64,000 bases of DNA, taken from Thermocaproicibacter sp041859875. Lineage in GTDB: Bacteria; Bacillota; Clostridia; Oscillospirales; Acutalibacteraceae. The notes beneath the pieces were generated by a model. That model saw only the letters and a list, made by a program, of their open reading frames with translations. It did not search any database and was not told the origin of the DNA. Every line of letters starts with the position of its first letter. Position 1 is the first letter of the stretch. The translations under genes were made by a program, and so were the position numbers. The stretch spans positions 102,282 through 166,281 of the forward strand of contig JBFLFY010000001.1 of the NCBI GenBank assembly GCA_041859875.1. The letters run 5' to 3'. Positions 33,549-42,599 of the stretch are shown here, in pieces.

Positions 33549-33606
33549 TGCCGGCAGATATAAAATTAGAAAATTAATAGCAATAATACCAATAGCAAAA
33601 AAAAAA

Positions 33607-33635
33607 TTGAAAAAATGGAATTGTGGAACTATAAT
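33607..33635 (+). promoter_or_regulatory. Promoter of the hydrogenase-like sensor gene
   Basis: TTGAAA (33607-33612), 17-bp spacer, TATAAT (33630-33635), in an AT-rich 190-bp intergenic stretch. Confidence 0.7.
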
Positions 33636-33736
33636 ATACTTAGATAGAATTAAACTATATTATTATGGTAACTGTGAAAATATAAAAATGGTGCTTGAAC
33701 TTATTTGTAAAAATAAAAAGCAGGAGGCATTCTCTC

Positions 33737-35671
33737 ATGGACTATGGCAGTCAGACCGGTTTGGTCTATACGAACGGCAACTGCGTAGGATGTAACCGCT
33801 GCATTTCAGTTTGCCCTGTCCTTACGGCAAACAGTGTTGCAGAAGAAAATGGTCACCAAGTAATACATGTTGATGGGCAAAAGTGTATTGGCTGTGGAGC
33901 CTGCTTCGATGCCTGCAAGCATCATGCACGGGAGTTCCGCGATGATACCGCGCGGTTTTTCGATGATTTAAAGCGTGGCGAAGCAATCTCTCTTCTTTTG
34001 GCGCCGTCGTTTGCGGCAAATTATCCGGGAGAGTATGAGAGGGTGCTCGGCGGGCTGAAAAAAATGGGCGTAAGGCATATCATCAGCGTAAGTTTTGGCG
34101 CCGATATTACCACATGGGCATACCTGAATTACATAAAACAGCGTCATTTTGAAGGCGGGCTTTCACAGCCGTGCCCGGTCGTTGTCAATTATGTTGAACA
34201 TTATGTGCCGGAACTGATTCCCAGCCTAATGCCAGTGCAGAGCCCAATGATGTGTGCTGCCATCTATGTGAAAAAATATGCGCATATTACAGATAAGCTT
34301 GCGTTTATCAGCCCATGTATTGCAAAAAAAACGGAAATTATAGACCCGGATACCGGCAATTATGTTTTCTACAATGTCACGTTTAGTCATCTGATGAAAT
34401 ATGTGCGTGAACACGGTATTTCGGGGGAGCCTGCGAAAGATGAAATTGAATTTGGCCTTGGCGCGCTGTACCCGATGCCGGGCGGGCTAAAAGAAAATGT
34501 GCGCTGGTTCTGCGGCGACGATGCTTTTGTGCGGCAGGTAGAAGGGGAGCGCCGTACCTGCCGCTTTTTGGATGACTACTGCAAACGCGTTTTCGAAAAG
34601 CGGCAACTGCCTCTTTTGGTGGATGCACTGAACTGCCCGCAGGGATGCCTTTATGGCACTGGGGTGGAAGAGAAAAAATCCGCTGCGGAAGATGCTATGT
34701 ACGAAATTCAGAATATCAAGACAAAAAGCAAGCAATCGGGCCATGGCACCTGGGGAGAAAAATCTTCCCCGGAAAACCGCCTGCACAGGTTAAATCATCA
34801 GTTTGCCCAGATGAATCTGAACGATTTTATTAGAAAATATCATGACAAATCGGTGGGCAACCAGATTCTGCACCCAAACAGTGAACAGCTTGCTGCTGTT
34901 TTCAGTACAATGGGAAAAGATACGGAAGAAAAGCAGTCTATTAACTGTGGGGCGTGCGGATATGCTTCCTGCCGCCAGATGGCGGAAGCTATTTATAACG
35001 GAAGCAATAACGCGAGCAGCTGCCTTCATTATGTTAAGGACTTGGCGGAAAAAGAAAAAGAACAGGCCCAAATGCTTTCACAGAGCATTCAGCAGAAGAA
35101 CGACGAAATTCGCTCCGTCGCAGGCGGGGCCGGTACCGATTTTCAGACTCTGGACAAGTCTATTTCGGAGCTGGCACAGGGAAACAGCAGCAATGCAGGC
35201 GAAAGTTGCAGCATTAGCAGCGGGATGAAAAGTGTGTCGGATTCATGCATTAAAATGAAAGAATCTTTTGAGGCAATTCAGGGGCTGCTGCGCCATTTGA
35301 CTGAAAACAACAATACAATCACACACATTGCAAACGAAACAACGATTCTTTCTCTTAACGCTTCCATAGAGGCGGCTCGTGCCGGTGCTGCAGGCAAAGG
35401 CTTTGCCGTAGTGGCGGAAGAAATTAAGAGCCTCAGCGATTCTAGCAAAAATATGGCGCAGGGCAGCAATCAAAATAAAGATGAGATCATAAAAGCTATT
35501 GAAAAGCTCTATGCGGAATCTGACAGGCTGATAAAAGTTTTGAACGAAATGTCCAGCAAAATGGAAAATCTGGCGGCAAGCACAGAAGAAATTGCTTCCT
35601 CTGCGGTTTCCGTACAGCAAATTTCCGGTAGCCTAAAAGGCAAATTCAATTTACTGAACAATATTGCTTAA
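33737..35671 (+). CDS. [FeFe]-hydrogenase-like sensor with MCP signalling domain
   Basis: 644 residues, no membrane segment. Order: two [4Fe-4S] ferredoxin motifs ('CVGCNRCISVCP', 'CIGCGACFDACKH'), an [FeFe]-hydrogenase large-subunit domain (about 75-330), a further Fe-S domain ('CGACGYASCRQMAEAI'), a coiled-coil linker and a chemoreceptor signalling domain ('ETTILSLNASIEAARAGAAG', 'KGFAVVAEEI'). The three hydrogenase cysteine motifs are altered: TSCCP reads SQPCP, the second reads ISPCIAKK, and the third is reduced to LNCPQGC. It therefore probably does not make H2 but resembles sensory (group C/D) hydrogenases that report H2 or redox state to CheA-type kinases. ATG 33737 follows AGGAGG at 33721-33726. 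Single-gene unit. Confidence 0.85.
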   Translation: MDYGSQTGLVYTNGNCVGCNRCISVCPVLTANSVAEENGHQVIHVDGQKCIGCGACFDACKHHAREFRDDTARFFDDLKRGEAISLLLAPSFAANYPGEYERVLGGLKKMGVRHIISVSFGADITTWAYLNYIKQRHFEGGLSQPCPVVVNYVEHYVPELIPSLMPVQSPMMCAAIYVKKYAHITDKLAFISPCIAKKTEIIDPDTGNYVFYNVTFSHLMKYVREHGISGEPAKDEIEFGLGALYPMPGGLKENVRWFCGDDAFVRQVEGERRTCRFLDDYCKRVFEKRQLPLLVDALNCPQGCLYGTGVEEKKSAAEDAMYEIQNIKTKSKQSGHGTWGEKSSPENRLHRLNHQFAQMNLNDFIRKYHDKSVGNQILHPNSEQLAAVFSTMGKDTEEKQSINCGACGYASCRQMAEAIYNGSNNASSCLHYVKDLAEKEKEQAQMLSQSIQQKNDEIRSVAGGAGTDFQTLDKSISELAQGNSSNAGESCSISSGMKSVSDSCIKMKESFEAIQGLLRHLTENNNTITHIANETTILSLNASIEAARAGAAGKGFAVVAEEIKSLSDSSKNMAQGSNQNKDEIIKAIEKLYAESDRLIKVLNEMSSKMENLAASTEEIASSAVSVQQISGSLKGKFNLLNNIA

Positions 35672-35678
35672 AAAAATT

Positions 35679-35714
35679 GGGCGCCGCATGAAAACGGCGC
35701 CCTCTCTGTTTTAA
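35679..35714. terminator. Terminator after the sensor gene
   Basis: GGGCGCCG-CATGAAAA-CGGCGCCC with AAAAAATT before and a CTCTCTGTTTT tract after; also positioned to end the convergent dnaI/dnaD transcript. Confidence 0.85.
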
Positions 35715-36709
35715 AAATGTGTTCCGGTGTTTCGCATACGCTTCTGCTGCCGAATATCCCGGCCGACGAAGCAAATCCGCCGAAAGCCGCCAATAATACG
35801 TGAAGCAAAGCGCTCCGAGTAGTAATCTACCATTTCTTTTGTGGAAAGGTTTGTGCTGATAATCGTAGGCTTTTTCAGCATGAGCCGTGTGCTTACAATG
35901 CTGTAAACTGCCGAAGAGGAAAACGAACTCCGGAATTCGGTGCCGAGGTCATCCAATATCAGCAGGTCGCAGTCCTGCAGAGAAGTCATAGTCCCTGTTC
36001 CGCTGTCGCGGCCAAAATGCTCGTCTTCCAGCTTGGAGATAAGATTCCCGACGGAAGTGTAAACAACGCCAAAACCCTTTTGGATGGCTTCATTTGCTAT
36101 GGCAAGGGAAAGATGGGTTTTGCCAAGACCGGTGCCGCCGGTAAGAATTAAACTGGGCGAATCCAGCCTGAATTTCTGTGCATAGGAAACGCAGTACCGA
36201 AGTGTATTCCCCATGATTTCACGGTCACTGGGGCGGCCATCCCGCGGCTCGTCCGAGTAATAGCCAAGCGAAAAGCTGCTGAAAGTAGAAAGCGCAAGGG
36301 GAGTCATGGCATTCAGCTCACGGTAAGATTCCGACTGCAGAAGCTCTTTCATACAGCTGCACATTCTGCCATCGATGTAGCCGGTGTCATGGCATTTGGG
36401 ACAAGCATATTCCGGTTCCAGAGTCTTAATCTTATGTGCTGTAAGCAGTTCGGAAAGCTCTTTCTGCAAGCTCAGGTTTTCTTCTTTCATCTTTTGGAGC
36501 TGCCCGGCGGCATCTTTTCCGCCAAGCACAGCTTTTGCGGCACGGACAGAAGTTGTTGCCATCCGCCGGCTGATTTGCTGTGCGCGTGGGCATATGCGGT
36601 AAAATTCCGCGCGGCGTTTTTCAGATGTCTCTTCCGCACAGCGGCGGCGCTGCCGCAGAATCTTTTCGGCTGCGCTGTAAATCCCTCTGCTGTAGCTCAC
36701 GCTGTTCAC
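35711..36709 (-). CDS. DnaC/DnaI-type helicase loader ATPase
   Basis: 332 residues. N-terminal helical region, then a zinc-binding stretch ('CPKCHDTGYIDGRMCSC'), then an AAA+ domain with Walker A 'LTGGTGLGKTHLSLAIANEA', Walker B 'LLILDDLGTEF' and sensor-type 'IISTNLS'. Such proteins load the replicative helicase DnaB onto single-stranded DNA. It overlaps the upstream DnaD-domain gene by four bases, a typical clostridial primosome pair. DnaI is the usual Firmicute name, but the exact orthology was not tested. Confidence 0.9.
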   Translation of the reverse strand: MNSVSYSRGIYSAAEKILRQRRRCAEETSEKRRAEFYRICPRAQQISRRMATTSVRAAKAVLGGKDAAGQLQKMKEENLSLQKELSELLTAHKIKTLEPEYACPKCHDTGYIDGRMCSCMKELLQSESYRELNAMTPLALSTFSSFSLGYYSDEPRDGRPSDREIMGNTLRYCVSYAQKFRLDSPSLILTGGTGLGKTHLSLAIANEAIQKGFGVVYTSVGNLISKLEDEHFGRDSGTGTMTSLQDCDLLILDDLGTEFRSSFSSSAVYSIVSTRLMLKKPTIISTNLSTKEMVDYYSERFASRIIGGFRRICFVGRDIRQQKRMRNTGTHF

Positions 36710-37719
36710 CCCTTCGTGTCATAAATGCTGGTGCGTTCGTACTCGTCAATGTCAAAGGTTGGGCTGCCCGAAGATTTAGAGCCGGAGGCTTTCCCCGGCC
36801 GTTTGGCGGAGGTGCGGGCTATCCGGTCATCCGCTGCCTGTTTTGGTGTAGAGATGCCTGCTTTGTGCCAGCGCTCAAGGATACTGTTCATATAGCCGGA
36901 CTGGTACTTTCCAGCGCCGTCAATAGTGCGGTCGTAAGCTTCCCGTATCATTTCAGGGCTGAACTTCCATTCGTTTATCCACACAGGGGCAAAGCTTTCT
37001 TCCCGTTTGGAAGGCGTGCGGTTTGCAATGCCAATGGCAGCCTCTACCGTATGCCAGGCTTTCTGGTCCTCGGTCAAAAGGCGCAGGCGCTCTTCTGCCT
37101 TTTCATGGGTGTCAATGCCTTCGTCTGCCCAGTTAACCGCTACTTTTTCTATGTAACGCATATTGCCCTTGCCAATGCTTACGGCATACTGCATCAGCAT
37201 AATAATAACGTCCGAAGGAAGCCCATAGTCGTCGTGCATCATCAGCAGCGTTGCGGAGTCGCCTCCCGAAATCAGCCGGCCAAGAATTTCTTCGGCAGAT
37301 TGAATCAGGCAGGTAATTTCTTCCGATTCCGCCATGCGTTTTGCTACAAATTCGCTGTCCGGTTTCTGAGGGCGGGAAAGTACATGGCGTGGCTTTTCAG
37401 GCTGCGGCTGTTTCTCAGGCTGAAACGGAGCGGCAGCTTTTTCTGCTGGCACTTTGGTACCGGCTGGCACAATCGCGCCTCCATCGGAAGAAACGAGGCC
37501 GGTTTCCTGCCAGTATACCATGGCGTCGCTTACGTCAGCCCGGTCAATTCCAAGCGCATCGGCAATATCTTGCGCTTCAAACGGTTCCCCCGCATGGCGC
37601 AGAACCCACAGCAGCACTTTCAGCTGTACAGAACCTGCCAGTTTTAAATGGTCATCGACTACGGAACATGGAACCGCAAACACGGAATTCCAGGCGCCGA
37701 GATTGATGGAAAAACTCAT
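36706..37719 (-). CDS. DnaD-domain primosome protein
   Basis: 337 residues. The N-terminal winged-helix-like part ('LLWVLRHAGEPFEAQDIADA', 'ALGIDRADVSDAMVYWQETG') is followed by DnaD/DnaB_2-type helical domains ('LMMHDDYGLPSDVIIMLMQY', 'AYDRTIDGAGKYQSGYMNSI'), and ends in a basic Ser/Lys-rich tail. These proteins remodel origin DNA and recruit the helicase loader, consistent with the downstream partner. A minus-strand promoter (TTTACT 37797-37802, 16 bp, TATAAT 37775-37780) precedes it. Confidence 0.88.
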   Translation of the reverse strand: MSFSINLGAWNSVFAVPCSVVDDHLKLAGSVQLKVLLWVLRHAGEPFEAQDIADALGIDRADVSDAMVYWQETGLVSSDGGAIVPAGTKVPAEKAAAPFQPEKQPQPEKPRHVLSRPQKPDSEFVAKRMAESEEITCLIQSAEEILGRLISGGDSATLLMMHDDYGLPSDVIIMLMQYAVSIGKGNMRYIEKVAVNWADEGIDTHEKAEERLRLLTEDQKAWHTVEAAIGIANRTPSKREESFAPVWINEWKFSPEMIREAYDRTIDGAGKYQSGYMNSILERWHKAGISTPKQAADDRIARTSAKRPGKASGSKSSGSPTFDIDEYERTSIYDTKG

Positions 37720-37774
37720 CTAACTTCACCTTTCCGGTTAAATTGCTTTTTTGTCATTGTTCTGAATCTCTTCC

Positions 37775-37802
37775 ATTATAACATAGCGCGGAAAAGAGTA
37801 AA
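37775..37802 (-). promoter_or_regulatory. Promoter of the dnaD-dnaI-like operon
   Basis: On the minus strand TTTACT, 16-bp spacer, TATAAT. Confidence 0.65.
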
Positions 37803-37837
37803 ATATAAAAATTTTGACGAAAATGCGAACAACGGGG

Positions 37838-37866
37838 TTGACAGTTTCTGCCGTACGGGTTATAAT
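37838..37866 (+). promoter_or_regulatory. Consensus promoter of tRNA-Gly
   Basis: Perfect TTGACA (37838-37843), 17-bp spacer and perfect TATAAT (37861-37866), 25 bp before the tRNA. Confidence 0.9.
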
Positions 37867-37890
37867 ATTACTCGTTCGCTTCACAAATTT

Positions 37891-37966
37891 GCGAATGTAG
37901 CTCATCTGGTAGAGCGCCACCTTGCCATGGTGGAGGTAGCGAGTTCGAGTCTCGTCGTTCGCTCCA
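37891..37966 (+). tRNA. tRNA-Gly (GCC)
   Basis: 76 bases with encoded CCA. Acceptor GCGAATG pairs with CGTTCGC, the anticodon arm is CCACC-TTGCCAT-GGTGG giving anticodon GCC, and the T arm contains the GTTCGAGTC loop. Confidence 0.97.
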
Positions 37967-37972
37967 GCTTTG

Positions 37973-38015
37973 CCCGCACCTGTACTGTGTTTAGTACGGC
38001 GCGGGTCTTTTTTAT
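37973..38015 (+). terminator. Terminator after tRNA-Gly
   Basis: CCCGCACCTGTACT pairs with AGTACGGCGCGGG around GTGTTT, followed by TCTTTTTT. Confidence 0.8.
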
Positions 38016-38077
38016 TTATCATGGAGCAGCTTTCTAAAATTTATTTTATCAGGCGGCAAACTTTGTGCATTAATTTA

Positions 38078-38106
38078 TTGATTTTTTGCAGAAGATAAGA
38101 TATGAT
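38078..38106 (+). promoter_or_regulatory. Promoter of the CofE-like gene
   Basis: TTGATT (38078-38083), 17-bp spacer, TATGAT (38101-38106). Confidence 0.65.
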
Positions 38107-38194
38107 TAATTTGTGTGCTTACAGCTTTTCCACTTGCTTTGAAAAGTGAAAACACGAGCTTTATGTTTGGGTATAAAAAGGAGAAAACATTATT

Positions 38195-38974
38195 ATGGCT
38201 GAAGAAACAAACACCGCTCAGCAGAAAGAATGGTTTGTGCGGAATCCGGAAAAGAATATTGAGATTCTCGCTATGAATCATAAATATAATCGTTACCCCA
38301 TAAAAATCCATTATGTTCAGCCCGGAAAAGACAATTACATTGACCTTGTTAAAAAATACATTGTCCCGGTTTACCAGGAAGGCGACATTGTTTCCATGAG
38401 TGAAAAGGTCATTTCTATTTGTGAAGGCCGTGTCATTTACAAAAAAGACGTTAAGGTCAGCCGCCTTGCAAGGTTCCTCAGCAAATATGTCCACGGCGAC
38501 GTTGTGGTTGGCCTCCACCTTGCAATCCCGGAAAAAATGCAGGTTGCTATTGACCAGGTCGGCGTGCCGCGCATTCTGCTGGCTGCTTTCTGTGCAGCCG
38601 TAACGCGCCCGTTCGGCAAGCACGGCGTCTTTTACAAGGTCGCTGGCCGCCAGGCTGCCGGAGTTGATGGCTTTGAGTCCGATGGCTTTGACGATTACCT
38701 TAATATGGCGATTCTCTGCCCGGATGATTCCGACCGTGTTTGTGCCGACATCCTGAAGCAGACGGGTGTCAGCTGCATGATTGTTGATGCAAATGACCTC
38801 GGTGTTGAAATCCTTGGCGTGTCGCCGAATATCACCTGCAGCACGGAAGACCTGAAGAGCCTGATCCGTGACAACCCGGCTTGCCAGGAAGCAGAGTGCA
38901 CTCCGTTTGTCGTGATCCGAAAAGCGGATACCGATGAATCTTCTCCAACGGATTCCGTTGCTTCTGCTTCGTAA
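38195..38974 (+). CDS. CofE-like (F420-0:gamma-glutamyl ligase family) protein
   Basis: 259 residues. 'YIVPVYQEGDIVSMSEKVIS' and 'GRVIYKKDVKVSRLARFLSK' resemble the conserved core of the F420-0:gamma-glutamyl ligase family, and 'DANDLGVEILG' resembles its metal/nucleotide site. In methanogens and actinobacteria CofE adds glutamates to coenzyme F420, but clostridia of this type are not known to make F420 and no other cof gene is seen here. The protein may ligate glutamate to another acceptor. Single-gene unit with its own promoter and terminator. Confidence 0.75.
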   Translation: MAEETNTAQQKEWFVRNPEKNIEILAMNHKYNRYPIKIHYVQPGKDNYIDLVKKYIVPVYQEGDIVSMSEKVISICEGRVIYKKDVKVSRLARFLSKYVHGDVVVGLHLAIPEKMQVAIDQVGVPRILLAAFCAAVTRPFGKHGVFYKVAGRQAAGVDGFESDGFDDYLNMAILCPDDSDRVCADILKQTGVSCMIVDANDLGVEILGVSPNITCSTEDLKSLIRDNPACQEAECTPFVVIRKADTDESSPTDSVASAS

Positions 38975-38989
38975 CAGCTGCCTGTTTCA

Positions 38990-39022
38990 GGAAGCACCCG
39001 GAGCGCGGGTGCTTCCTTTTTA
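38990..39022 (+). terminator. Terminator after the CofE-like gene
   Basis: GGAAGCACCCG-GAGC-GCGGGTGCTTCC followed by TTTTT. Confidence 0.92.
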
Positions 39023-39172
39023 ATGCTTGCGAGGCTGCAAATTTTGTTCTATCAAGTATACTATACGAGAAACAGCGGGTTTTCAACACGGAACGCCCAC
39101 TGCTGAAGTCAGACGATTTCGGCGGCTCTGCCGCCGTTTTTGAAATGAGAAACTTAGAAGAGGGAAAACTGC

Positions 39173-40993
39173 ATGGATGTCAGAAATGATTTAAGAAACG
39201 TAGCCATTATTGCCCACGTCGACCACGGCAAAACAACACTGGTTGACCAGCTCCTTCGCCAGAGCGGTGTCTTCCGTTCCAACGAAGTTGTAGAAGAACG
39301 TGTTATGGACTCCAACGATATTGAAAGAGAGCGAGGCATTACCATCCTCTCTAAAAATACGGCGGTTCGCTATAAAGACGTAAAAATCAATATTGTTGAC
39401 ACCCCAGGCCATGCCGACTTTGGTGGCGAAGTGGAACGAATCCTTATGATGGTGGATGGCGTTCTTCTGCTGGTTGATGCTTTTGAAGGATGTATGCCGC
39501 AGACACGTTTTGTGCTGAAAAAAGCACTTGCGTTAGGTAAAAAGCCGGTTGTTGTTGTCAACAAGATTGACCGCCCCGGCGCGCGCCCGAAAGAAGTTGT
39601 CGATGAAGTTATCGACCTTTTCATTGAGCTTGGCGCAAATGAAGACCAGCTTGAATTCCCGGTTGTTTATGCTTCCGGTCGTGACGGCTATGCTACGGAT
39701 GACCTAAATGTTCCGGGCAAAGATATGAAGCCGCTTTTTGATGCAATCTTAAAGTACATTCCGGCGCCGCATGGTGATTTGAACGGCCCGACTCAGGTGC
39801 TGTTTTCCAATATTGACTATGACGATTACGTTGGCCGTATTGGCATTGGGCGTGTTGAGCGCGGCGCGGTGCATGACGGCGAGAGTGTTGTCCTTTGCCA
39901 CCGTGATGGAACAACCAGCAACGTAAAAGTCACGAAGCTGTATCAGTTTGAGGGCCTGAAGCGTGTAGAGGTCGATGAAGCAAAACTTGGCGACCTGGTT
40001 GCAGTTTCCGGTGTTACCGGACTGAATATCGGCGAAACCATCTGCTCACCGGACTGCATTGAGCCGCTGCCGTTCGTCAAAATTGATGAGCCAACGGTTT
40101 CCATGATGTTCATGGTCAACAACAGCCCGTTCGCAGGTCAGGATGGCAAATATGTCACATCCCGCAATCTGCGTGACCGTCTGGCCAAAGAAGTGGAAAC
40201 GAATGTTGCTTTACGTGTGGAAGAAACCGATTCTGCGGATACCTTCAAGGTCTCCGGCCGCGGTGAACTGCATCTTTCCATTCTGATTGAAGAGATGCGT
40301 CGGGAAAACTATGAATTTCAGGTTTCCAGCCCGACCGTTATTTACAAGGAAATCAACGGCAAAAGGTGCGAGCCGATTGAGCTGCTGATGATTGAAGTGC
40401 CGGATGCCTACGTCGGCGCTGTGATGGAAAAACTCGGCCCCCGCAAGGCGGAGCTGCAGAATATGGGAACTCGCAATACCGGCATTACACACCTTGAATT
40501 TAAGATTCCTGCGCGCGGCCTGATGGGTTACCGGCAGGAGTTCCTGACCGACACCAATGGCAATGGCATTATGAACAACGTCTTCGACAGCTATCAGCCT
40601 TACAAGGGCGAAATCAGCACACGGAACACCGGCTCGCTGGTTTCCTTTGAAACCGGCACTTCTACCGGTTACGGCCTGTTCTATGCGCAGGACCGCGGCA
40701 GGCTTTTCATCGGACCTGGTGTGGCAGTCTATGAGGGAATGGTCATTGGTGAAAGCCCGAAGTCAGACGATATTGCGGTTAATGTCTGTAAGAAGAAGCA
40801 TGCAACAAATACCCGTGCTTCCGGTGCCGACGAAGCGCTGAAACTGACCCCGGCAAGTAATTTAAGCCTTGAACAATGCCTTGAGTTTATTCAGCCGGAC
40901 GAACTTGTGGAAGTCACTCCAAAGAACATCCGGATGCGCAAGAGGCTTTTGAACAAAGAACAGCGTATGAAACAGGCTGCTCGGAATAAATAA
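39173..40993 (+). CDS. typA: GTP-binding translation factor TypA/BipA
   Basis: 606 residues, full length. G-domain motifs 'IAHVDHGKTTLVDQLL', 'RGITI', 'DTPGHADFGGEVER' and 'NKIDRPGA'; then beta-barrel, EF-G-like domains III and V, and the BipA-specific C-terminal domain ('GLFYAQDRGRLFIGPG', 'NVCKKKHATNTRASGADEAL'). A ribosome-associated GTPase needed for 50S assembly and stress growth. ATG at 39173 has GAAGAGGG upstream. The exonuclease gene begins four bases after its stop. Confidence 0.98.
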   Translation: MDVRNDLRNVAIIAHVDHGKTTLVDQLLRQSGVFRSNEVVEERVMDSNDIERERGITILSKNTAVRYKDVKINIVDTPGHADFGGEVERILMMVDGVLLLVDAFEGCMPQTRFVLKKALALGKKPVVVVNKIDRPGARPKEVVDEVIDLFIELGANEDQLEFPVVYASGRDGYATDDLNVPGKDMKPLFDAILKYIPAPHGDLNGPTQVLFSNIDYDDYVGRIGIGRVERGAVHDGESVVLCHRDGTTSNVKVTKLYQFEGLKRVEVDEAKLGDLVAVSGVTGLNIGETICSPDCIEPLPFVKIDEPTVSMMFMVNNSPFAGQDGKYVTSRNLRDRLAKEVETNVALRVEETDSADTFKVSGRGELHLSILIEEMRRENYEFQVSSPTVIYKEINGKRCEPIELLMIEVPDAYVGAVMEKLGPRKAELQNMGTRNTGITHLEFKIPARGLMGYRQEFLTDTNGNGIMNNVFDSYQPYKGEISTRNTGSLVSFETGTSTGYGLFYAQDRGRLFIGPGVAVYEGMVIGESPKSDDIAVNVCKKKHATNTRASGADEALKLTPASNLSLEQCLEFIQPDELVEVTPKNIRMRKRLLNKEQRMKQAARNK

Positions 40994-40997
40994 GCAT

Positions 40998-41888
40998 ATG
41001 GAGTTCGTAATTCTTGATCTGGAATGGAACGGCGCTTACAGTAAAAAGCTGAAGCACTACATCAACGAAATCATCGAGTTTGGCGCCGTTCGGGTTGACG
41101 AACATTTGAATATATTGGATACTTTCGAGGCCCTTGTCCATCCGCAGGTGGCAAAAAAAATCAGCGGAAAGATACGGACGCTCACAAGCATTACGAACGA
41201 AGACCTGGAGGGCGGCCTGCAGTTTATGCAGGTGCTGGCTCGTTTCGGAAAGTGGGCTGGGAATGCCGTTATTATGACATGGGGAACTTCCGACATCCTG
41301 GCCCTGACCGAAAACTGCAGTTATTTCTGTGGAAGCGATCACATCCCATTTTTAAAGCGGTATGTTGATTTACAGGCTTACTGTGAACATTTGCTGCAAA
41401 AAGACGGAGCAGGCAGCCAGCAGATGGGGCTCAGTACGGCTGCGGGGCTGCTGGAAATCGATGAAAGCGGTTTTGACCACCACCGAGCTTTAGGTGACAG
41501 CCTTCTAACACTGCGGTGCTTTCAAAAGCTCTATCAGCCGGAAAAGTTAGAACTGTTTCTGCAGGATGCGGAAAATGATGAGTTTTACCGCAAAATGGAG
41601 TTTAAGACTGTGGCACTTTGTGACTTGCATTCGCCGCTGATTCAAAAGGAAGACCTTTCGTTCTGCTGTGCGGAATGCGGCCGGAGGGCCCGCCGCGTCG
41701 GCGAATGGCAGCTGCGGAATAAGAGTTTTCGTGCGGTCTTTTTCTGCCGCCGATGCAGCAAAAAATTCTGGGGCCGCGTCCAGTTCAAGCTGAAATATGA
41801 AGGCCTTGTCGTGAAAAAATCCATTCAGCCTTATGTGGAAGAGAAAAAAGAAACCGACCAGACCGAGAATCCGGAAAACAAAATATAA
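40998..41888 (+). CDS. DEDD-type 3'-5' exonuclease with C-terminal zinc ribbon
   Basis: 296 residues. The N-terminus carries ExoI 'FVILDLEWNGAY' (D-x-E), then 'INEIIEFGAVRV'; ExoIII is 'DHHRALGDSLLTLRCFQKLY', so this is a DEDDh-type RNase T/DnaQ-like fold. Residues 215-255 add a four-Cys zinc ribbon ('FCCAECGRRARRVG', 'FFCRRCSKKF'), unusual for the generic fold. Likely an RNA or DNA trimming enzyme. It is co-directional and nearly contiguous with typA. Confidence 0.85.
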   Translation: MEFVILDLEWNGAYSKKLKHYINEIIEFGAVRVDEHLNILDTFEALVHPQVAKKISGKIRTLTSITNEDLEGGLQFMQVLARFGKWAGNAVIMTWGTSDILALTENCSYFCGSDHIPFLKRYVDLQAYCEHLLQKDGAGSQQMGLSTAAGLLEIDESGFDHHRALGDSLLTLRCFQKLYQPEKLELFLQDAENDEFYRKMEFKTVALCDLHSPLIQKEDLSFCCAECGRRARRVGEWQLRNKSFRAVFFCRRCSKKFWGRVQFKLKYEGLVVKKSIQPYVEEKKETDQTENPENKI

Positions 41889-41936
41889 AGAAACTGCGCT
41901 GCTGCAAAATAATTTTGCAGCAGCGCAGTTTCTATA
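41889..41936. terminator. Bidirectional terminator
   Basis: AGAAACTGCGCTGCTGCAAAA and its exact reverse complement form a long stem between the exonuclease gene and convergent nth. Confidence 0.95.
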
Positions 41937-41957
41937 AAATTAGTCAGCTTTTTAGAA

Positions 41958-42599
41958 TTATTTTGCTTTCTCTTCTTTCACGGATTTGCAGAAGCTTTTC
42001 ATGCAGCATTTTTCGCACTTGGGGCTGCGGGCAGAGCAGACCGCACGCCCGTGCAGCACTAACCGGTGACAGAAATTGTTGGATTCTTCCGGCGGCAGGA
42101 CGGCGCGGAGCTGCTTTTCCACTTTTGCCGGGTTTGTCCCTTCGCTCAGGCCAAGCCGTCCGCAGATGCGGATGCAGTGTGTGTCGGTTACGACGGCGGG
42201 TTTGTGATAGATGTCGCCCACAACAAGGTTGGCTGTTTTGCGCCCTACGCCCGGCAGCTTCGTCAGCTTTTCAATCGTGTCCGGAACAACACCGCCAAAG
42301 TCGCTTTTCAGCATACGGCACATGGCAAGAATATCGCGGGCTTTTGTTTTGTACAGGCCGCAGGAGTGAATACATTCTTCAATTTCTTCCTGGGTGCCGC
42401 CGCAGAATGCATCAAGGGACGGAAAGCGTGCAAAAAGTGCCGGCGTAACCATATTTACCCGGGCGTCGGTGCATTGTGCGGAAAGCCGGGTTGCAATCAG
42501 AAGCTGCAAGGGGTCGCTGTAAGTCAGCGAGCAGACAGCGCCGGGATATTCATTTTTTAGAGCCTGCACCGCGAGTGCGGCGCGTTGCTTTTTCGTCAT
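41958..42599 (-). CDS. nth: Endonuclease III
   Basis: 213 residues. Helix-hairpin-helix with catalytic Lys ('LPGVGRKTANLVVGDIYHKP'), catalytic Asp in 'VVTDTHCIRICGRLGL', and the C-terminal [4Fe-4S] cysteines 'CSARSPKCEKCCMKSFC'. A base-excision repair glycosylase/AP lyase for oxidised pyrimidines. Full length; no partner genes on its strand. Confidence 0.97.
   Translation of the reverse strand: MTKKQRAALAVQALKNEYPGAVCSLTYSDPLQLLIATRLSAQCTDARVNMVTPALFARFPSLDAFCGGTQEEIEECIHSCGLYKTKARDILAMCRMLKSDFGGVVPDTIEKLTKLPGVGRKTANLVVGDIYHKPAVVTDTHCIRICGRLGLSEGTNPAKVEKQLRAVLPPEESNNFCHRLVLHGRAVCSARSPKCEKCCMKSFCKSVKEEKAK

Noticed and set aside
36580..37647. 355-codon open frame antisense to the dnaD-like gene
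   Set aside because: Shadow frame, no ribosome site, Phe/Cys/Arg-rich translation.
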